Assembly (NCBI GenBank): GCA_965246745.1
Contig: OZ251980.1
Span: 496,001-560,000, forward strand
DNA length: 64,000 nt
Source: JANXMY01 sp965246745
GTDB lineage: Bacteria > Armatimonadota > Armatimonadia > Armatimonadales > Capsulimonadaceae
Reading direction: 5' to 3'
Shown: positions 24,945-32,198 of the stretch, in pieces
How the letters are laid out: each line of letters starts with the position of its first letter
Numbering within the stretch: the stretch's first letter is position 1
Notes under the pieces: model-generated
Told to the model about the DNA's origin: nothing
The model's database searches: none
What the model saw: only the letters and a program-made list of their open reading frames with translations
Made by a program: the position numbers and the translations under genes

Positions 24945-25181
24945 GTGGTATGATAAGACCAACAGTTTCATTTATCCGCTTGTTCTCGTTCGTTTGCGCC
25001 TCCTGCCGTGTCCGTGCCTTGTTTTCTGCGCCAAGCCGAGAAAGTGCGAAGCCGATTGGGAGTTTCCCATCTGCCTTCCGTGCGTGAGTGGAGATTTGGA
25101 TTGCGCCGCCTGTCACTTTATTCACAGACGGGCGGTACGCCTCCCCACCGTGCGGAGGAAAAAAGAAGGAAACAGACTCTT
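24945..25181 (+). other. Leader region of the DEAD-box helicase gene
   Basis: About 235 bases without a supported gene. TATGAT (24949-24954) is a possible -10, but the -35 is weak. A CCGCCTGT / ACAGACGGGCGG hairpin lies near 25108-25135. Long structured leaders are common upstream of cold-induced DEAD-box genes, which is only an analogy here. Confidence 0.3.
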
Positions 25182-26435
25182 TTGGAAACTTTCACCGAAC
25201 TTTCCCTGCGGGACACCATTCAGGCGTGCCTCGCCGCCGCCGGGCATGTCACCCCGACCGAAATCCAGAGCCTCGCGCTTCCCGCCGCCCTCAGCGGCTC
25301 GGACCTGATCGCCTGCGCTCAGACCGGCGGCGGCAAAACCGCCGTGTTCGCCATCCCCATCATTAATAAATTGGACCGCAGCGAGGCGGTTAAGCCCCGC
25401 GCCCTGGTGCTGGTCCCCACCCGCGAGCTGGCCGTCCAAGTGGAAACCACGTTTGCCCTCTACGCCAAAGGCTCCGGCCTGCGCGGCGCGGCCATTTACG
25501 GCGGCGCGGGCATGGGCGCACAGGTCGCCAAGCTCCGGCGCGGCGTGGACATTATTGTGGCGACGCCGGGCCGCTTGTTTGACCATCTGGAGCAGGGCTA
25601 TGTGGACTTGTCCGATGTGCAGATGTTTGTGCTCGACGAAGCCGACCGGATGCTGGACATGGGCTTTCTGCCCCAGGTGCAGCGGATCGCCAAGCACTTG
25701 AAAGCTGAAGGCCGGCAGACCATGCTGTTTTCGGCGACCATGGACGGCGATGTGGAAAAGCTGGCCCAGGCGTATTTGAACACGCCCGTGATTATCAATG
25801 CCGGGCCGCGCTCCACGGTGGTTGAGCAGATCGAGCAGATTGTTCACCGGGTGACCGCCGCTGAAAAAGGCGAGCTGCTTTTGACCCTGCTCCACGAAGC
25901 CCGCGAAGGCGGCGGCGGGGCTTTGGTCTTTGCCCGCACCCGGCACGGCGTGGACCGCTTGGAGAAAACTCTGGCCGACGCCGGCATGCGCTCGGGGTCC
26001 ATCCACGGCGATATTTCGCAGAACCAGCGCGAGCGGGTTCTGGCCCAGTTTCGGGGCAAGCGGATTGACGTTTTGGTGGCAACCGATGTCGCCGCGCGGG
26101 GGATTGACGTGCCGCATATCACCCATGTCATCAATTACGACGTTCCCGTGAACGCCGAAGACTACATCCACCGGATCGGGCGCACAGGCCGCGCCGGCCG
26201 CTCCGGCAAGGCGCTGACGTTCGTGACCCACGGCGACACGCCCCAGCTTCGCGCGATTGAAAAGCTGGTCGGCCAGCGTTTGGACCCGAACCCGGTCGAC
26301 CCGAACGAAAACCGTCAGGGCGCACGCCAGCAGATGCGCCGCTCCCAGGGCAGCGGCCGCACCTACGGCGGGGGCTGGGACGGCGGCGCACAGTCGAGCG
26401 GCCGCCGCGCGATGCCGTCGCGCCGGGGCCGCTAA
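25182..26435 (+). CDS. RhlE-like DEAD-box RNA helicase
   Basis: A 417-residue ATP-dependent RNA helicase for RNA remodelling in ribosome assembly or decay. Motifs in order: the F/Q-motif region (TELSLRDTI, PTEIQSLALP), Walker A AQTGGGKTAVF, PTRELAVQ, TPGRL, DEAD in VLDEADRMLDMGFLPQ, SAT, then the second RecA domain with ARTRHGVDRL, ATDVAARGIDVP and HRIGRTGRAGR. A Gly/Arg-rich tail (about 45 residues) probably binds RNA. The start is TTG 25182 (LETFTELSLRD), with AAGGA 11 bases upstream; longer frames from 25008 lack a ribosome site. Walker A has GGGKT where AQTGSGKT is usual. Confidence 0.92.
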   Translation: METFTELSLRDTIQACLAAAGHVTPTEIQSLALPAALSGSDLIACAQTGGGKTAVFAIPIINKLDRSEAVKPRALVLVPTRELAVQVETTFALYAKGSGLRGAAIYGGAGMGAQVAKLRRGVDIIVATPGRLFDHLEQGYVDLSDVQMFVLDEADRMLDMGFLPQVQRIAKHLKAEGRQTMLFSATMDGDVEKLAQAYLNTPVIINAGPRSTVVEQIEQIVHRVTAAEKGELLLTLLHEAREGGGGALVFARTRHGVDRLEKTLADAGMRSGSIHGDISQNQRERVLAQFRGKRIDVLVATDVAARGIDVPHITHVINYDVPVNAEDYIHRIGRTGRAGRSGKALTFVTHGDTPQLRAIEKLVGQRLDPNPVDPNENRQGARQQMRRSQGSGRTYGGGWDGGAQSSGRRAMPSRRGR

Positions 26436-26456
26436 TTCTCCGCGCCGCTCGCAGAA

Positions 26457-26488
26457 ATGCCCGCCCCTGATGGGGCGGGCATTTTTTT
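26457..26488 (+). terminator. Intrinsic terminator after the helicase gene
   Basis: ATGCCCGCCCC-TGAT-GGGGCGGGCAT followed by seven T. A second half-copy (GGGGCGGGCATTTTTT, 26491-26506) lies inside the 3' end of the convergent gene, so the stem can terminate both ways. Confidence 0.9.
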
Positions 26489-27081
26489 CAGGGGCGGGCA
26501 TTTTTTCGCGTCAGCCGCGCCGCCGCATCGGCAATCCGCGCCGCGTTCGGCCACGCGCTCTGCGCCGCCGCGCTTTCGATCTGCGCCAATGTCGCCGGAT
26601 ACAGATAGGCCATGTCGTGCAGGGCGGCGGTCAGCACCCGCGCGGTTTCGATCTCGGGCCGGGCGTACCGAGCCATCACCAGCAGCGCCCCGGCGATCTC
26701 GTCCGCCGTCGCTTCTTTCCAAACCCGCACATTCTGCCCATCCATAAACTGCGCGAGCTGCGACAAGTAGACCGCCGGCGCATACAGCGGCAGGTCATAC
26801 GCCGTCAGCGCCGCCGTGCCGTCAAACCGCAGCGCTCCCTCCCCGGCATCGGCCACTGTCACCCGCGCTTGGAGCAGGCCGCGCAGGTCCCGCAAGCCCT
26901 GCGTCAGCGCGGCGACGCCCGGAATGCTCAGCTCTTTGACGGCCGCTTCAAACGACAAGTTGAGCCGCCGGTCAAACAGCAGGTCGGCGGCCTCCTCAAA
27001 GCGTGCGATGATCGGCGTCAGTGCACTCTGAACGGGTTCCGGCAAACGGTCCCAGTTGTCGGCGTAGGGGGTTGTGTTCAT
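26488..27081 (-). CDS. Unknown cytoplasmic helical protein
   Basis: A 197-residue, mostly helical protein without signal peptide or membrane helix (NTTPYADNWDRLPEPVQSAL, FEEAADLLFDRRLNLSF, TARVLTAALHDMAYLYPATL). No family is recognised. ATG 27081 follows GAAGAGG at 6 bases. A longer frame to 27159 runs into the palindromic repeat and is rejected. The last codons overlap the terminator half-copy and encode KNARP. It is preceded by the 44-base-arm palindrome, and no co-transcribed neighbour is close. Confidence 0.6.
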   Translation of the reverse strand: MNTTPYADNWDRLPEPVQSALTPIIARFEEAADLLFDRRLNLSFEAAVKELSIPGVAALTQGLRDLRGLLQARVTVADAGEGALRFDGTAALTAYDLPLYAPAVYLSQLAQFMDGQNVRVWKEATADEIAGALLVMARYARPEIETARVLTAALHDMAYLYPATLAQIESAAAQSAWPNAARIADAAARLTRKNARP

Positions 27082-27099
27082 AAGCCTCTTCGCGAGGAG

Positions 27100-27216
27100 A
27101 GCGAGGGAATGAATTCCTCTCGCTGAATAGCATCCTTCGGATGTAGGAATTGCTGACATTCGGCCTTCTTCTCATCCGAAGGATGCTATTCAGCGAGAGG
27201 AATTCATTCCCTCGCT
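27100..27216. repeat. Palindromic intergenic element, perfect 44-base arms (family 1)
   Basis: Left arm 27100-27143 and right arm 27173-27216 are exact reverse complements, with a 29-base loop containing TGACATTCGGC. The arm core CATCCTTCGGATG corresponds to CGTCCTTCGGACG in the copies at 2936 and 38824, a paired base change that keeps the stem. Confidence 0.9.
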
Positions 27217-27229
27217 GCTGCGACTTTAT

Positions 27230-28156
27230 TCACTTTGCCAAGTTCTTCAAAATAAACCCGATGTTCGCGGGCCGCTCCGCCAGCCGCCGCATAAAATAGG
27301 GATACCAGGACACGCCGAACGGGACATACGCCCGCACAAAGTACCCTTCGGCAGCCAGCGACTCCTGCAAGTCGCGCCGAACACCCAGCAAAAGCTGAAA
27401 CTCAAATTGATCGTTTGCAATCCGCTCCTGACGCACATACCGCTTCGCTTCCCGCAAAATGGCCTCGTCCTGCGAGGCAATCGCCGGGTGATGCCCGTGC
27501 CTCAAAAGCGTTCGCATCTGCCAAAGGTACGCAGCGTCTACATCGCGCTTGTCGGGATACGCGACCGACGGCGGCTCGGCATACGCGCCTTTGACCAGCC
27601 GCACCGAGATTTTCTCGGCACTCAGCAATGCCAGATCATCGTCGGTTCGGCGTAAGTAAGACTGCAACACCGTCCCGACATGGGTAAACTCCGCATGCGC
27701 CGCCCGCACAAGGTTAAGCGTCCGCTGCGTGTACGCCGAGCCTTCCATATCCACCCGCACAAACGCGCCGGGGATTGCCGACGCCGCCGCGAGCACCCGC
27801 CGCAGATTGGCGGCGGCCAGCGTGTCCCCTAAATCCAAGCCGAGCGCGGTCATCTTGATCGAGAGGTACGGCGGCGGCAGGTCCGACCCGGCCACCGCTG
27901 TCAGCACCCCGATATAAGCGTCCGCCGACGCCGCCGCTTCGGCTTCGGTCGCGACATTTTCCCCAAGCAAATCCAGCGCCGCGCCGATCCCCTGCGCGTG
28001 CAGCCGCCGCGCCGCCGCCAGCGCATCGCCGAGCGTCTCGCCCGCCACAAACCGCTGCACCATGCCCTTCGACATGCCGCTTCGCACCAGCGTCCGCTTC
28101 ACCGCCGCGTTGTCCGCCAGCGCCAGCATCACCGCCCGGCTGTTCAGTGCTGTCAT
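27230..28156 (-). CDS. Proline dehydrogenase, monofunctional
   Basis: FAD enzyme oxidising proline to pyrroline-5-carboxylate, first step of proline breakdown to glutamate. The 308-residue protein has the beta/alpha-barrel features of the PutA proline dehydrogenase domain: YLSIKMTALGLD, FVRVDMEGSAY, VRLVKGAYAEPP, ASQDEAIL, FEFQLLLGVRRDLQ and the C-terminal YVPFGVSWYPYFMRRLAERP, where the arginines bind the proline carboxylate. The ATG at 28156 overlaps the stop of the upstream gene by 4 bases, so they are coupled. No pyrroline-5-carboxylate dehydrogenase gene is in the window. Confidence 0.93.
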   Translation of the reverse strand: MTALNSRAVMLALADNAAVKRTLVRSGMSKGMVQRFVAGETLGDALAAARRLHAQGIGAALDLLGENVATEAEAAASADAYIGVLTAVAGSDLPPPYLSIKMTALGLDLGDTLAAANLRRVLAAASAIPGAFVRVDMEGSAYTQRTLNLVRAAHAEFTHVGTVLQSYLRRTDDDLALLSAEKISVRLVKGAYAEPPSVAYPDKRDVDAAYLWQMRTLLRHGHHPAIASQDEAILREAKRYVRQERIANDQFEFQLLLGVRRDLQESLAAEGYFVRAYVPFGVSWYPYFMRRLAERPANIGFILKNLAK

Positions 28157-29103
28157 TTGCTGCTTCTTTTCATGGGTTGATAAATCTGCTCGAGCTGCGC
28201 TTGGTACACGGCCAGCGGCTCCAGGCCGGCAGCCGCCCGGCGCTCGTCTACATGCGCCGGGTCTACAATCGGTATATTTCTCTGTGTTCCGTAAATCTGA
28301 GGCTTGTGCTCGCCGCAGAGAATACGGTCGGTGAGATAAGCCGCATCGCACGGCATGGCCTGACCGCGCTTGACGGCAGCTTCGATTAGCGGCAGTGTTT
28401 TTTTCTGGAACGCTGGGTCGCTGTCGGCGTGCTGAACGATTACAAACGCCATGCTTTCCCCGTCTGTTCCGGCCAAGTCGAAGCCGGGCCAGCCGTACTG
28501 CCGGATAATCTGCTTCAGCCGCAGCCGATTAGCCGTGTCTGTCTGTCCAACTTCTGCGGCGAGCGTTTTGTTCTTTGGATCGGCGATCAGCCGACGCCGC
28601 ACCCCCTGATCGCGCTCGTTCAAAACGCAAAGCGTCTCGTACAGCGGCGTGTCGCTCATTGCCTTGAGCTGCCACCTGCCGTGTGACCGTGTCCACTGTT
28701 CCTCGGTCACTTTGACGGTAAAGTAGGGCGGCGGCAGCATCGGCAAAGGCTTCGGGAATGTCAGGTCAACACGCCGGGCAACCAGAACATTCGCCTTATC
28801 GCCGGTGACAATCAATCGCTGGATTTTTGTAACTGTTTTGACCGTCGTTGTGCCGTCAAAGTCACCTTTTAGCTCCGCCTGGTACTGTGCCGCAGTCAGC
28901 ACGGAGTCCCAGTCACGGCGGGCGAAATTGGGCGCAAGGAACGCCGCAATCGCGGTGCTGTCGCGTTGCGAATAGGCCGCATCAAGCTGACTGTATGCCG
29001 CGTGAATTTCCTGTGCGCTGTCGGCTTGCGCCGGGCTGATGCTGGTAGCGCACAGCAACAGCAGTGCGCTCGCGGCGCTAAAACAGCGTCGATTTGGGTT
29101 CAC
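28153..29103 (-). CDS. Secreted SnoaL-like plus DUF6624-like two-domain protein
   Basis: A 316-residue protein with a signal peptide (AASALLLLCATSISPAQA). Residues about 30-150 look like a SnoaL/NTF2 ketosteroid-isomerase-type domain (IHAAYSQLDAAYSQRDSTAI, FTVKVTEEQWTRSHGRWQL). Residues about 160-310 fit DUF6624 (LKQIIRQYGWPGFDLAGTDG, FVIVQHADSDPAFQKKTLPL, ILCGEHKPQIYGTQ), in which the conserved histidines suggest catalysis. It may be an envelope hydrolase or binding protein; the activity is unknown. It overlaps the proline dehydrogenase gene by 4 bases and follows vapC by 27. Confidence 0.7.
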   Translation of the reverse strand: MNPNRRCFSAASALLLLCATSISPAQADSAQEIHAAYSQLDAAYSQRDSTAIAAFLAPNFARRDWDSVLTAAQYQAELKGDFDGTTTVKTVTKIQRLIVTGDKANVLVARRVDLTFPKPLPMLPPPYFTVKVTEEQWTRSHGRWQLKAMSDTPLYETLCVLNERDQGVRRRLIADPKNKTLAAEVGQTDTANRLRLKQIIRQYGWPGFDLAGTDGESMAFVIVQHADSDPAFQKKTLPLIEAAVKRGQAMPCDAAYLTDRILCGEHKPQIYGTQRNIPIVDPAHVDERRAAAGLEPLAVYQAQLEQIYQPMKRSSK

Positions 29104-29130
29104 TTTTGTTGATCTCGAAAATCGCCGCGC

Positions 29131-29520
29131 TCACCAAACAAGCGAGACAGGATACAAGGAAAACGTGCTGTCTAAGCTCGCGAGCGGCAAACTTTCCGTC
29201 GTCGCCTGGGCGATCAGAAGGCGGTCGAAAGGGTCTTTGTGGTGCACCGGCAGGTCGCCGAGGGCGTAAATATGGGCAGGAGTCACCGGCAGGAGCTGAA
29301 GGCCGTGCTGTTCCTGTTGGTTTCGGATAATGCTAGTCAGCGGCAGGGACAAAGGCAGCTTGCCGAGGCCGCTTTTGATCTGGATTTCCCACAAGCTGAC
29401 AAGGCTGAGGAATAAAATGACCGACGGGTCCCGGCATAGGGCCAGAACGGTGGGCGAAAGGCGGTCCGGCGCGGAGTCCCACCAAAGAAATGTATGCGTA
29501 TCCAGCCGCAGGCGTGTCAT
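29131..29520 (-). CDS. vapC: PIN-domain toxin, VapC family
   Basis: A 129-residue PIN-domain ribonuclease that cuts RNA when freed from its antitoxin. The acidic residues are visible in RLRLDTHTFLWW (first Asp), SLVSLWEIQIKSGLG (Glu) and HHKDPFDRLLIAQA (Asp pair), with the final SLDSTFSLYPVSLVW strand. ATG 29520 overlaps the antitoxin stop by 4 bases, the usual coupled arrangement; the longer frame to 29556 is not used. All active-site residues look present, so the toxin should be functional. Confidence 0.9.
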   Translation of the reverse strand: MTRLRLDTHTFLWWDSAPDRLSPTVLALCRDPSVILFLSLVSLWEIQIKSGLGKLPLSLPLTSIIRNQQEQHGLQLLPVTPAHIYALGDLPVHHKDPFDRLLIAQATTESLPLASLDSTFSLYPVSLVW

Positions 29521-29783
29521 TTGCCGCCCTCCGCCGCATCTTCCTCGCCGAGCCAAAAGCTGTCGGGCAGGGGCGCGTCAAAATCTTCGGCGATCCAATA
29601 CTGCCCGGCATGCAGCCCCGGCCTGCGCGGCGCGGCCTGCGAAGAAGGATAATCCGGCGGCGCGGCCTGCGCGTCCCGTGCGGCAAGCTGCTGAAGGTAG
29701 CCGGTGATGTCCCGGCCTTCCTGCGCGGCTTTCCAGGTCAGCGACCAAGCAATCTCGGGCGGCAGTTCAACAATGACAGTCAT
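29517..29783 (-). CDS. Antitoxin partner of VapC
   Basis: An 88-residue protein directly upstream of the PIN toxin gene. The N terminus (TVIVELPPEIAWSLTWKAAQ) is a strand-helix resembling the DNA-binding part of type II antitoxins, and the C terminus (AEDFDAPLPDSFWLGEEDAA) resembles the toxin-wrapping tails of DUF2281-like antitoxins. It would bind VapC and repress the operon. TATAAT ends 5 bases before the ATG, so its message is probably leaderless. Assignment rests mostly on context. Confidence 0.8.
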   Translation of the reverse strand: MTVIVELPPEIAWSLTWKAAQEGRDITGYLQQLAARDAQAAPPDYPSSQAAPRRPGLHAGQYWIAEDFDAPLPDSFWLGEEDAAEGGK

Positions 29784-29788
29784 GGGTT

Positions 29789-29794
29789 ATTATA
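29789..29794 (-). promoter_or_regulatory. TATAAT box of the vapBC transcript
   Basis: A consensus -10 hexamer 5 bases before the antitoxin ATG. A CTGACA -35-like hexamer lies only 15 bases further upstream. Confidence 0.5.
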
Positions 29795-29817
29795 GCCGAT
29801 TTTGGTAAATGTCAGCG

Positions 29818-30477
29818 CTAGAACAGCGTGGATTTGGGTTCCTCTTTGGCGGTCTTGGCTTTGTCGCGGGCGGCAATTAAATCATCAATCAAAAATTGGC
29901 GCGACTGATCGTAGGCTTCGCCTTCCTGGCGCAGAATGTACGCGGGGTGCAGGGCCGCCATCGCGTAGCGGGCGTAGCGGCTCTCGAACCACCGGCCGCG
30001 CTCCTGGGTCATCTTGAAGTTCTTGTGGATGATGGCATTTGCGGCGGGGGCACCGAGGCAGAGGATCACAAGCGGCTGAACCGTCGCGATCTGCTTGTCG
30101 AGCCAGAGTGAAACGCAGGTGGCGGCCTCGTCGGCGCGGGGCGGGCGGTTTTTGATTTTGCCCGCGTCTTCCAAAGTCGGGCGGCACTTGACGACGTTGG
30201 TGAGATAAATATGCTTTCGGAGCATGCCCGCTTCGCGCAGGCATTCATCGAGCAGCTTCCCGGCGCGTCCGACAAACGGCAGCCCGGTGGCGTCTTCGTT
30301 GGCTCCCGGCCCTTCGCCGACCAGCATCAGCGGGCTGTCGGCATTGCCGTCGCCGAAGACCACTTTGGTGCGCGTTTCGGACAGGTCGCACGCCGGGCAG
30401 ACGCTCGCGTCCGCCGCCAGGTCTAAGATGATTTTGCTTTTTGCGCTTTGTGGTTGGCTTTGCGTCTCGTCCGCCAT
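29818..30477 (-). CDS. Type 4 uracil-DNA glycosylase (Fe-S)
   Basis: A 219-residue base-excision repair enzyme removing uracil from DNA. It has the four cysteines for a 4Fe-4S cluster: VCPACDL near residue 28, C98 in NVVKCRP, and C114 in ATCVSLWL. The active-site motif is GEGPGANEDATGLPFVGRAG, and the second motif is HPAYILRQ. This is the family 4 pattern found in thermophiles and many other bacteria. The upstream gene (the interrupted HIT gene) ends 12 bases before its start, so insertion of the IS could affect its expression. Confidence 0.93.
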   Translation of the reverse strand: MADETQSQPQSAKSKIILDLAADASVCPACDLSETRTKVVFGDGNADSPLMLVGEGPGANEDATGLPFVGRAGKLLDECLREAGMLRKHIYLTNVVKCRPTLEDAGKIKNRPPRADEAATCVSLWLDKQIATVQPLVILCLGAPAANAIIHKNFKMTQERGRWFESRYARYAMAALHPAYILRQEGEAYDQSRQFLIDDLIAARDKAKTAKEEPKSTLF

Positions 30478-30811
30478 TGTTGTGTCTTTCTAAGAAGGCC
30501 ATGCGTCCCGGAGCAGCCGGCAGGAATGCTCAAGAGCATCCGGCAGAACTTTGACATCGGTTAAAACCGGCATGAAGTTGGTGTCGCCGTTCCAGCGCGG
30601 GACGACATGCAGGTGCAGGTGATCGGCAATCCCCGCCCCCGCCGCCGCGCCGAGGTTCATGCCGAGATTGTACCCCTCGGGGTGCATGGCTTTGTCCAAA
30701 GCGCTTTGGGCGGCTTTCGCCAGGGTCAAAAGCTCGGTCGCCCTGGCGTCGGCTAGGTCGGTCAGCTTGGCGGTGTGCAGATACGGGACGACTAACAATC
30801 TATTGCAAAAG

Positions 30812-31387
30812 TCATGGCTTTTGCAAGTCTTTCTGCGAAAGCGTGTGCCAGCGGCGGAACCAAAGCAATGCAGACGCTAGTTTCACCATCGCCAGGTAGC
30901 GATCCGCCAGTTTATCGTAGCGAACCAGAACTGCGCGGCAGCGGGACAGCCAGGCCAGTGTGCGCTCAACCACCCAGCGGCGGGCAGGATGCTTCTTCTC
31001 GCCCGCCGCGTCCAGCTTTTCTTCGCCGATGCGCCGAATGTGGGGCGTGTAGCCGAACTGGACGCAGGCCGCTTCGCCCGTTGGATTATCGTAGCCCTTG
31101 TCCAGACACAAATGCTGCGGCTCCTCGGCGGTCGGCTTGGGCCGTTCAACAACAATGGCGTCCAGCGTCAAGGCAAGCAGCTTGGCGTCTGGGGTGTTGG
31201 CTCCGCTGATGCAGATCGCGAGGGGCCAGCCATTGCCTTCGACCAGCACGCTTTTCTTGACGCCCGACTTGCCACGGTCACAGGGGTTGGCACCGACACA
31301 TTCGTCCTGACCCCCCTTTTTCCCAGGCCGCTGCCTGGAACGCCCCGTGCTTTTGCGAGGCAGCCATCGGCGGCTTGCCAGTGCCAA
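30812..31387 (-). CDS. IS5-family transposase, C-terminal DDE part (ORF B)
   Basis: A 191-residue reading frame whose meaningful part begins near KKGGQDECVGANPCDRGKSG. It carries DDE elements: the CVGANPCDRGKSGVKKS region and VEGNGWPL, the second Asp in LCLDKGYDN, and the helical RRWVVERTLAWLSRCRAV (the Glu), then WFRRWHTL. It is the catalytic half of the transposase. It has no strong ribosome site of its own and is probably made as a fusion with ORF A by -1 frameshifting at a run of A and G near 31311-31321. Confidence 0.88.
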   Translation of the reverse strand: MALASRRWLPRKSTGRSRQRPGKKGGQDECVGANPCDRGKSGVKKSVLVEGNGWPLAICISGANTPDAKLLALTLDAIVVERPKPTAEEPQHLCLDKGYDNPTGEAACVQFGYTPHIRRIGEEKLDAAGEKKHPARRWVVERTLAWLSRCRAVLVRYDKLADRYLAMVKLASALLWFRRWHTLSQKDLQKP

Positions 31388-31725
31388 TCAACGCCTTGAA
31401 GCTCGTCGCACTTGGTGAGCAGGATGGCCCACAAAATATCGAAGATGCCTTGTTTCTCCCAGCGCACAAAAGCGCGGTAGACCGTGGTTTTGTCGCCGAA
31501 CTCTTGCGGCAAGTGGTTCCACTGGCAGCCTGTCCGCAGGCGGTAGATGATGCCGTCGAAGGAGCGGCGAGCATCGGCGCGTGGACGGCCCATGTGATTG
31601 GGCGGATCATAAACCGCCAGGACTTTCTCGATCAACTCCCAGAGCGGGTCGGGAGCGTTCCAGATCGTCGGTAACGGTTTCTGCTCGGCAGCTTCTTCGT
31701 TCGGTTCATCGGTTGATGGCATCAT
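31168..31725 (-). CDS. IS5-family transposase, N-terminal part (ORF A)
   Basis: A 185-residue frame whose first 120 or so residues form the helical DUF4096-type transposase start: WNAPDPLWELIEKVLAVYDP, GRPRADARRSFDGIIYRLRT, CQWNHLPQEFGDKTTVYRAF, VDWHWQAADG (bearing the first catalytic Asp). After AKARGVPGSGLGK the reading is out of frame relative to the family, consistent with a shift into ORF B. The start is ATG 31725 or 31722, just inside the right end of the IS. Confidence 0.88.
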   Translation of the reverse strand: MMPSTDEPNEEAAEQKPLPTIWNAPDPLWELIEKVLAVYDPPNHMGRPRADARRSFDGIIYRLRTGCQWNHLPQEFGDKTTVYRAFVRWEKQGIFDILWAILLTKCDELQGVDWHWQAADGCLAKARGVPGSGLGKRGVRTNVSVPTPVTVASRASRKACWSKAMAGPSRSASAEPTPQTPSCLP

Positions 31726-31991
31726 GCCAGGATTATCGGCGTTTGGCTGCTTCCTTTGGAGCTACGACTTTTGCAATAGATTGTTAGAAGATGCCCATTG
31801 TTGTAGGGAAACTTGTTGAGAAGGACAAACGCCGACACGCCCCGGTGAACAATCAATTTGGCGATGTCGTCGGCGGAAGCCGCCGCGTCGCAGAAGACGC
31901 AGCCGTTTTTGTTTTCAGACGCCTCGTGCGGCTGCTCGATATAGGCCATGCGCCAGGGCGCATACAGTCGTTCCATGCTGCGTTGTACCCC

Positions 31992-32030
31992 AAAAACAAA
32001 AACTTCCGCCGGGCGCGAACCCGGCGGAAG
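31992..32030 (-). terminator. Intrinsic terminator after tRNA-Glu
   Basis: On the minus strand CTTCCGCCGGG-TTCGCG-CCCGGCGGAAG (32003-32030) is followed by TTTTTGTTTTT. It ends the tRNA transcript just before the HIT gene. Confidence 0.9.
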
Positions 32031-32048
32031 CAACTCGCAAGCGATAAC

Positions 32049-32120
32049 TGACCCTACGCAGAATCGAACTGCGATTTACGCCGTGAGAGGGCGCTGTCCT
32101 GACCGTTAAACGATAGGGCC
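32049..32120 (-). tRNA. tRNA-Glu (CTC anticodon)
   Basis: A complete 72-base cloverleaf. The acceptor stem pairs GGCCCTA with TAGGGTC, the D arm contains GTTTAACGGTCAGGAC, the anticodon loop reads CTCTCAC (anticodon CTC), and the T arm is CGCAG-TTCGATT-CTGCG. No CCA is encoded, so it must be added enzymatically. It has its own promoter and terminator. Confidence 0.96.
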
Positions 32121-32129
32121 ATTTCAGGT

Positions 32130-32158
32130 ATAATACCCAAAGACCCGGCGAAAGTCAA
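32130..32158 (-). promoter_or_regulatory. Promoter of tRNA-Glu
   Basis: On the minus strand TTGACT (32153-32158), 17 bases and TATTAT (32130-32135), about 10 bases before the mature tRNA 5' end. Confidence 0.7.
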
Positions 32159-32198
32159 GAGTTCAGCTTGGAAATTGCGGGCCGAAGGTGCATAAAAC

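Larger units (their letters stand above)
30795..31784 (-). mobile_element. IS5-type insertion sequence, 990 bases, intact
   Basis: Terminal inverted repeats begin ACAATCTATTGCAAAAGTC on both ends, and the target TA is duplicated outside them (30793-30794 and 31785-31786). Two overlapping transposase frames are intact, joined by a likely -1 frameshift. Clean ends and an exact reading-frame repair on excision suggest recent insertion into the HIT gene. Group (IS427-like by the TA target) is inferred. Confidence 0.9.
30490..31976 (-). pseudogene. HIT-family hydrolase gene split by an IS element
   Basis: The 5' piece (31976-31785) encodes a start MERLYAPWRMAYIEQ, the cysteine pair GCVFCDAA and the segment NKFPYNNGHLL. 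The 3' piece (30794-30490) continues VVPYLHTAKLTDL and includes the catalytic HIT triad DHLHLHVVPRWNGD. Removing the IS and one TA copy restores 495 bases, exactly 164 codons plus stop, which proves a single ancestral gene. The family resembles AP4A phosphorylases or HIT hydrolases that act on dinucleoside polyphosphates. The break falls before the histidine triad, so the present alleles should be inactive. Confidence 0.92.

Noticed and set aside
25122..26501. 459-codon antisense frame over the DEAD-box gene
   Set aside because: It is a shadow of the helicase with no recognisable features.
27082..27159. Upstream extension of the unknown gene ending at 26488
   Set aside because: The added codons come from the palindromic element, and ATG 27081 has its own GAAGAGG.
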